Assembly: GCA_021159405.1 (NCBI GenBank)
Contig: JAGGRX010000109.1
Coordinates: forward strand, 1-6,888
Reading direction: 5' to 3'
Source of the DNA: Candidatus Bipolaricaulota bacterium
Lineage (GTDB): Bacteria; Bipolaricaulota; Bipolaricaulia; Bipolaricaulales; Bipolaricaulaceae
DNA length: 6,888 bases
Under the pieces are notes generated by a model. It searched no databases. It saw only the letters and a list, made by a program, of their open reading frames with translations, and was not told the DNA's origin. A program made the translations under genes and the position numbers. How positions within the stretch are numbered: the stretch's first letter is position 1; the number at the start of each line of letters is the position of its first letter. This document shows, one piece after another, positions 4,758 through 6,888 of the stretch.

Positions 4758-5217
4758 GGTGGGAAGGAAGCTAAGGGAGCTAGGAAAGACGCTTGCAGTG
4801 GCCGAATCCTGCACTGGGGGGCTTTTGGCCTCGCGGATAACCGATGTCCCGGGCTCCTCGGATTACTTCCTCGGGGGGGTTGTGGCGTACTCCAACGAGA
4901 TCAAGAAAAAACTCCTTGGGGTGCCGGAAGAGATCCTTGACACGCTCGGGGCAGTCTCAAAGGAGTGCGCCGAGAGGATGGCTCAAGGGGTAAAGGAGCT
5001 TTTCGGAGCAGACTTCGCTCTTGCGATCACCGGCATCGCCGGGCCTGGGGGAGGCACGGAGGAAAAACCGGTGGGCCTGGTCTATGTGGCGTTGGCGACT
5101 CCTCAAGGGGCCGTGGTCCGCAGGTTCAAGTTTGAGGGGGCGCGCAAGGCCAACAAGTGGTCGGCGGCCGAAGCTGCCTTGGGGCTCCTTTTCGACCACC
5201 TTCTGGGGCGATCGTGA
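4744..5217 (+). CDS. pncC: CinA C-terminal-type NMN amidohydrolase (PncC-like)
   Basis: This 157-aa stand-alone domain matches the C-terminal part of CinA, the nicotinamide-nucleotide amidase that turns NMN into NaMN in NAD salvage. Motifs are 'AESCTGGLLASRIT' at residues 20-33, 'PGSSDYFLGGVVAYSNEIKK' at 36-55, 'LGAVSKECAERMAQG' at 68-82 and 'AITGIAGPGGGTEEKPVGLV' at 94-113. The N-terminal molybdopterin-like half of full CinA is absent, as in E. coli PncC. The frame is open upstream to 4492 inside sir2, but the ATG at 4744 gives the right family start (helix, then AESCTGG). It overlaps the sir2 stop by 14 bases in a different frame, implying coupled translation, and its TGA overlaps the next ATG by one base. 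The enzyme name is from the family; the activity is inferred. Confidence 0.9.
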   Translation: MLELEVGRKLRELGKTLAVAESCTGGLLASRITDVPGSSDYFLGGVVAYSNEIKKKLLGVPEEILDTLGAVSKECAERMAQGVKELFGADFALAITGIAGPGGGTEEKPVGLVYVALATPQGAVVRRFKFEGARKANKWSAAEAALGLLFDHLLGRS

Positions 5218-5909
5218 TGCGGCTGTCCGTCGTTGTGCCGGCACGAAACGAAGAGAGGTCGCTTCCCACCTGCCTTGAAGCTTTGAGACGGCAGACCCTG
5301 AAAGAGTTTGAACTCATAGTAGTTGACTCGGCCTCAAGCGATCGGACCGGGGAGATCGCGCGTGCTTTTGGGGCGAAGGTCGTAAGGCTTGAGGAGCCCG
5401 GGCTTACCCGGGCACGCCAAGCGGGGTTTGAGGCGGCAAAAGGGGACGTCATCGCCTCCACCGATGCCGATACCATCGTCCCCCCGGATTGGCTTGAGCG
5501 GCTCACCGCTCCTTTTTCCAAGCCAAAGGTTGTCGGAACGTATGGGGACGTGGTTTATGGAGATGAGCTCAAAGCCCTTGCCTGGTACTTCAATAGCGGC
5601 CGGCGCTTTTTCAACGTCTTCGGTTTTGGTGGCCTTCCAGGGCAGAACTTCGCAGTCAGGCGCTCTGCTTTTGAGGCTGTCAATGGATTTTACACCCCCA
5701 AAGGGAACCTCATCTATGGCTATCCTGAGTATGAAGACCTTTGGTTGGGGCTTAAGCTCAGACGGGTTGGGAGGTTGGTTGCAATCCCAAAGCTTTATGT
5801 TCTCAGTTCGCCCCGTCGATTTAAGAGCTCGAAAACGATCCTTTACTACTTCCGAGGGGCGCCAAGGATGACCAGGATGTTGTGGTGGGCCACAATTGGC
5901 CGACAATGA
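5217..5909 (+). CDS. Family 2 glycosyltransferase (GT-A fold)
   Basis: This 230-aa inverting GT2-type enzyme transfers a sugar from a nucleotide donor. It shows 'RLSVVVPARNEERSLPTCLEAL' at residues 2-23, 'ELIVVDSASSDRT' at 32-44, 'GLTRARQAGFEAAKGDVIASTDADT' ending at 86 with the metal-binding DxD D83-D85, 'GLPGQNFAVRRSAF' at 139-152 and an acceptor-site 'YPEYEDLWLGLKLRR' at 169-183. No clear membrane helix is present, so it is probably a soluble or peripheral enzyme. The ATG at 5217 is chosen because it gives the conserved 'MRLSVVVPARNE' start and overlaps the preceding TGA by one base; the frame extends upstream to 5157 but only within pncC. The stop overlaps the next glycosyltransferase (ATGA). 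The substrate cannot be told; the partner suggests a glycolipid or envelope glycan. Confidence 0.92.
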   Translation: MRLSVVVPARNEERSLPTCLEALRRQTLKEFELIVVDSASSDRTGEIARAFGAKVVRLEEPGLTRARQAGFEAAKGDVIASTDADTIVPPDWLERLTAPFSKPKVVGTYGDVVYGDELKALAWYFNSGRRFFNVFGFGGLPGQNFAVRRSAFEAVNGFYTPKGNLIYGYPEYEDLWLGLKLRRVGRLVAIPKLYVLSSPRRFKSSKTILYYFRGAPRMTRMLWWATIGRQ

Positions 5910-6888
5910 AAGTTTGTCTCTACCTTGAACTGGAAAATTTACTTTCCCGTTCCGGCTTTTACAGTGCCTTTCAGAATCACCTGCGGGCCTTAAAGACCGC
6001 CGGGGTGGAGGTGACCACCGATCCGCAAGATCGCTATGACCTCCTGCACCTGCATTGGCTCGGGCCCAAATCCTTATGGTATCTTCGCCGGGCAAGGAAA
6101 AAGGGGATCCCGGTGGTCCTCCATGCCCACTCGATTGGGAGGTACGACTTCGCCGGTGGGTTCACCGGCACTTCCCTGGTTGCCCCACTGTACGAGAGGT
6201 ACCTTGACAGGGTCTACAGGCAGGCGGATGCGCTGTTTGTCCCTTCTGAATTTGCAAAACAGATGCTCTCCAAGAGAGGCTTTGGGGCTGTGTTTGTCGT
6301 GAGCAACGGGATAGACCTTTCGCGGTTCCGCTTCTCCGAGGAGAAGAGAAGGATCTGGAGGGAGAGACTGGGGCTGAAGGGTTTCACTGTGTACTGCTCC
6401 GGGAACATCCTCCTCCGCAAAGGGGTTATAGACTTCATAGAGGTGGCGAGGGCCCTTCCCGAGCTTACATTCGTTTGGTTCGGACAATACTGGGGTCCTT
6501 TGGGCTTCCACCCCCGGATGTACAAAGCCCTCAAAAGCCGCCCCAAAAACCTCCTTCTCCCGGGTTTTGTGCGCGAGCCCGAAGGGGCATACGCCGCCTG
6601 CGATCTTTTCTTTTTTCCTACTTATGGGGAAAATCAACCCTTAGTTGTGCTTGAGGCGGCTGCCCTCGGGCGGCCGCTTGTTTTGCGTGATGTCCCTGCC
6701 TTCTCCGAGCTCGTCCATGGGGTCCAGTGCTTGAAGGGGGCAACGATCGAGGAGTTCATAGCACATATCCGGCGGATGGCGGAGGAGCCCACACGCAGGC
6801 TGGCGCTTTCAAGGGAAGCCTATCGATGGGCCATGGGGCACAGCCTTCCCGAGGTGGGCCGCAGGCTGGCCTCCCTTTACCGAGCCGT
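5906..6888 (+). CDS. Family 4 glycosyltransferase, glycosyl-diacylglycerol type (cut by window end)
   Basis: 327 complete codons are present and the stop lies beyond the right edge. The start (ATG 5906, overlapping the GT2 stop as ATGA) gives 'MKVCLYLELENLLSRSGF', like the Gram-positive diacylglycerol glucosyltransferases that begin 'mkvlly......i.kSGi'. Other family marks are 'LLHLHWLGPKSL' at 46-57, 'VVLHAHSIGRYDF' at 70-82, 'VSNGIDLSRF' at 132-141, 'SGNILLRKGVIDFIEVAR' at 165-182 with donor-binding R171-K172, 'TFVWFGQ' at 188-194, and the EX7E pair E242/E250 in 'GENQPLVVLEA'. This is a retaining GT-B enzyme of family GT4, expected to work at the membrane surface. The lipid acceptor is inferred from resemblance; another alpha-glycosyltransferase role is possible. 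At 327 codons it is close to the usual length, so little is missing. Confidence 0.9.
   Translation, partial: MKVCLYLELENLLSRSGFYSAFQNHLRALKTAGVEVTTDPQDRYDLLHLHWLGPKSLWYLRRARKKGIPVVLHAHSIGRYDFAGGFTGTSLVAPLYERYLDRVYRQADALFVPSEFAKQMLSKRGFGAVFVVSNGIDLSRFRFSEEKRRIWRERLGLKGFTVYCSGNILLRKGVIDFIEVARALPELTFVWFGQYWGPLGFHPRMYKALKSRPKNLLLPGFVREPEGAYAACDLFFFPTYGENQPLVVLEAAALGRPLVLRDVPAFSELVHGVQCLKGATIEEFIAHIRRMAEEPTRRLALSREAYRWAMGHSLPEVGRRLASLYRA

Noticed and set aside
4335..4814. Minus-strand 159-codon frame across the sir2-pncC junction
   Set aside because: Antisense of two well-supported genes with no motif of its own.
5334..6637. Two long minus-strand frames under the glycosyltransferase genes
   Set aside because: Antisense shadows; the plus-strand reading has all catalytic motifs of GT2 and GT4.

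Overview
This window looks like chromosomal DNA from a GC-rich (roughly 60%) bacterium, probably a thermophile. Codon use favours AAG, GAG, AGG and CTC/CTT. The window carries a DUF433/DUF5615 toxin-antitoxin pair and a DUF6062-type CPxC protein, and the genes of the right half are tightly overlapped. The phylum cannot be fixed from the sequence; deep thermophilic lineages such as Bipolaricaulota (Acetothermia) or Thermotogae-like groups are only a guess.

Layout. Positions 1-392 hold no intact gene. On the minus strand, 1 to about 270 reads as a frameshifted fragment of a bacterial Ig-like surface domain that runs off the left edge. From 393 a plus-strand gene encodes an unrecognised protein with a possible N-terminal winged helix. 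Its 3' end runs tail-to-tail into a minus-strand gene (1181-1879) for a DUF6062-like protein with two CPxC...LCxxH units. Four more minus-strand genes follow, listed in transcription order from right to left: YebC/TACO1-family protein (3900-3145), a small exported or membrane DUF5683-like protein (3134-2772), a DUF433 antitoxin (2624-2385) and a DUF5615 PIN-like toxin (2388-2032). From 3993 to the right edge a plus-strand operon runs sir2 - cinA C-terminal-type NMN amidase - GT2 glycosyltransferase - GT4 glycosyltransferase (cut by the window end). Successive genes in this operon overlap by 14, 1 and 4 bases.

How the genes fit together. The sirtuin consumes NAD+ and the CinA-type protein deamidates NMN, so the first two operon genes both belong to NAD metabolism. 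The two glycosyltransferases look like envelope glycolipid or glycan enzymes; the GT4 resembles the Gram-positive glycosyl-diacylglycerol glycosyltransferase type. YebC and the DUF5683-like gene are 10 nt apart and probably co-transcribed.

Most interesting structure. The toxin-antitoxin cassette is bracketed by a 50-bp direct repeat (1955-2004 and 2756-2805, 47/50 identical). The right copy is the true 3' end of the DUF5683-like gene plus a TATAAT just after its stop codon. The left copy is an orphan duplicate placed upstream of the DUF6062 gene. This looks like insertion of an approximately 800-bp cassette at a gene 3' end with regeneration of that end and of a promoter-like element. Next to it, a perfect 13-bp inverted repeat (1858-1870/1933-1945) encloses the start codon and leader of the DUF6062 gene. 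No CRISPR array, rRNA, tRNA or transposase gene was seen.
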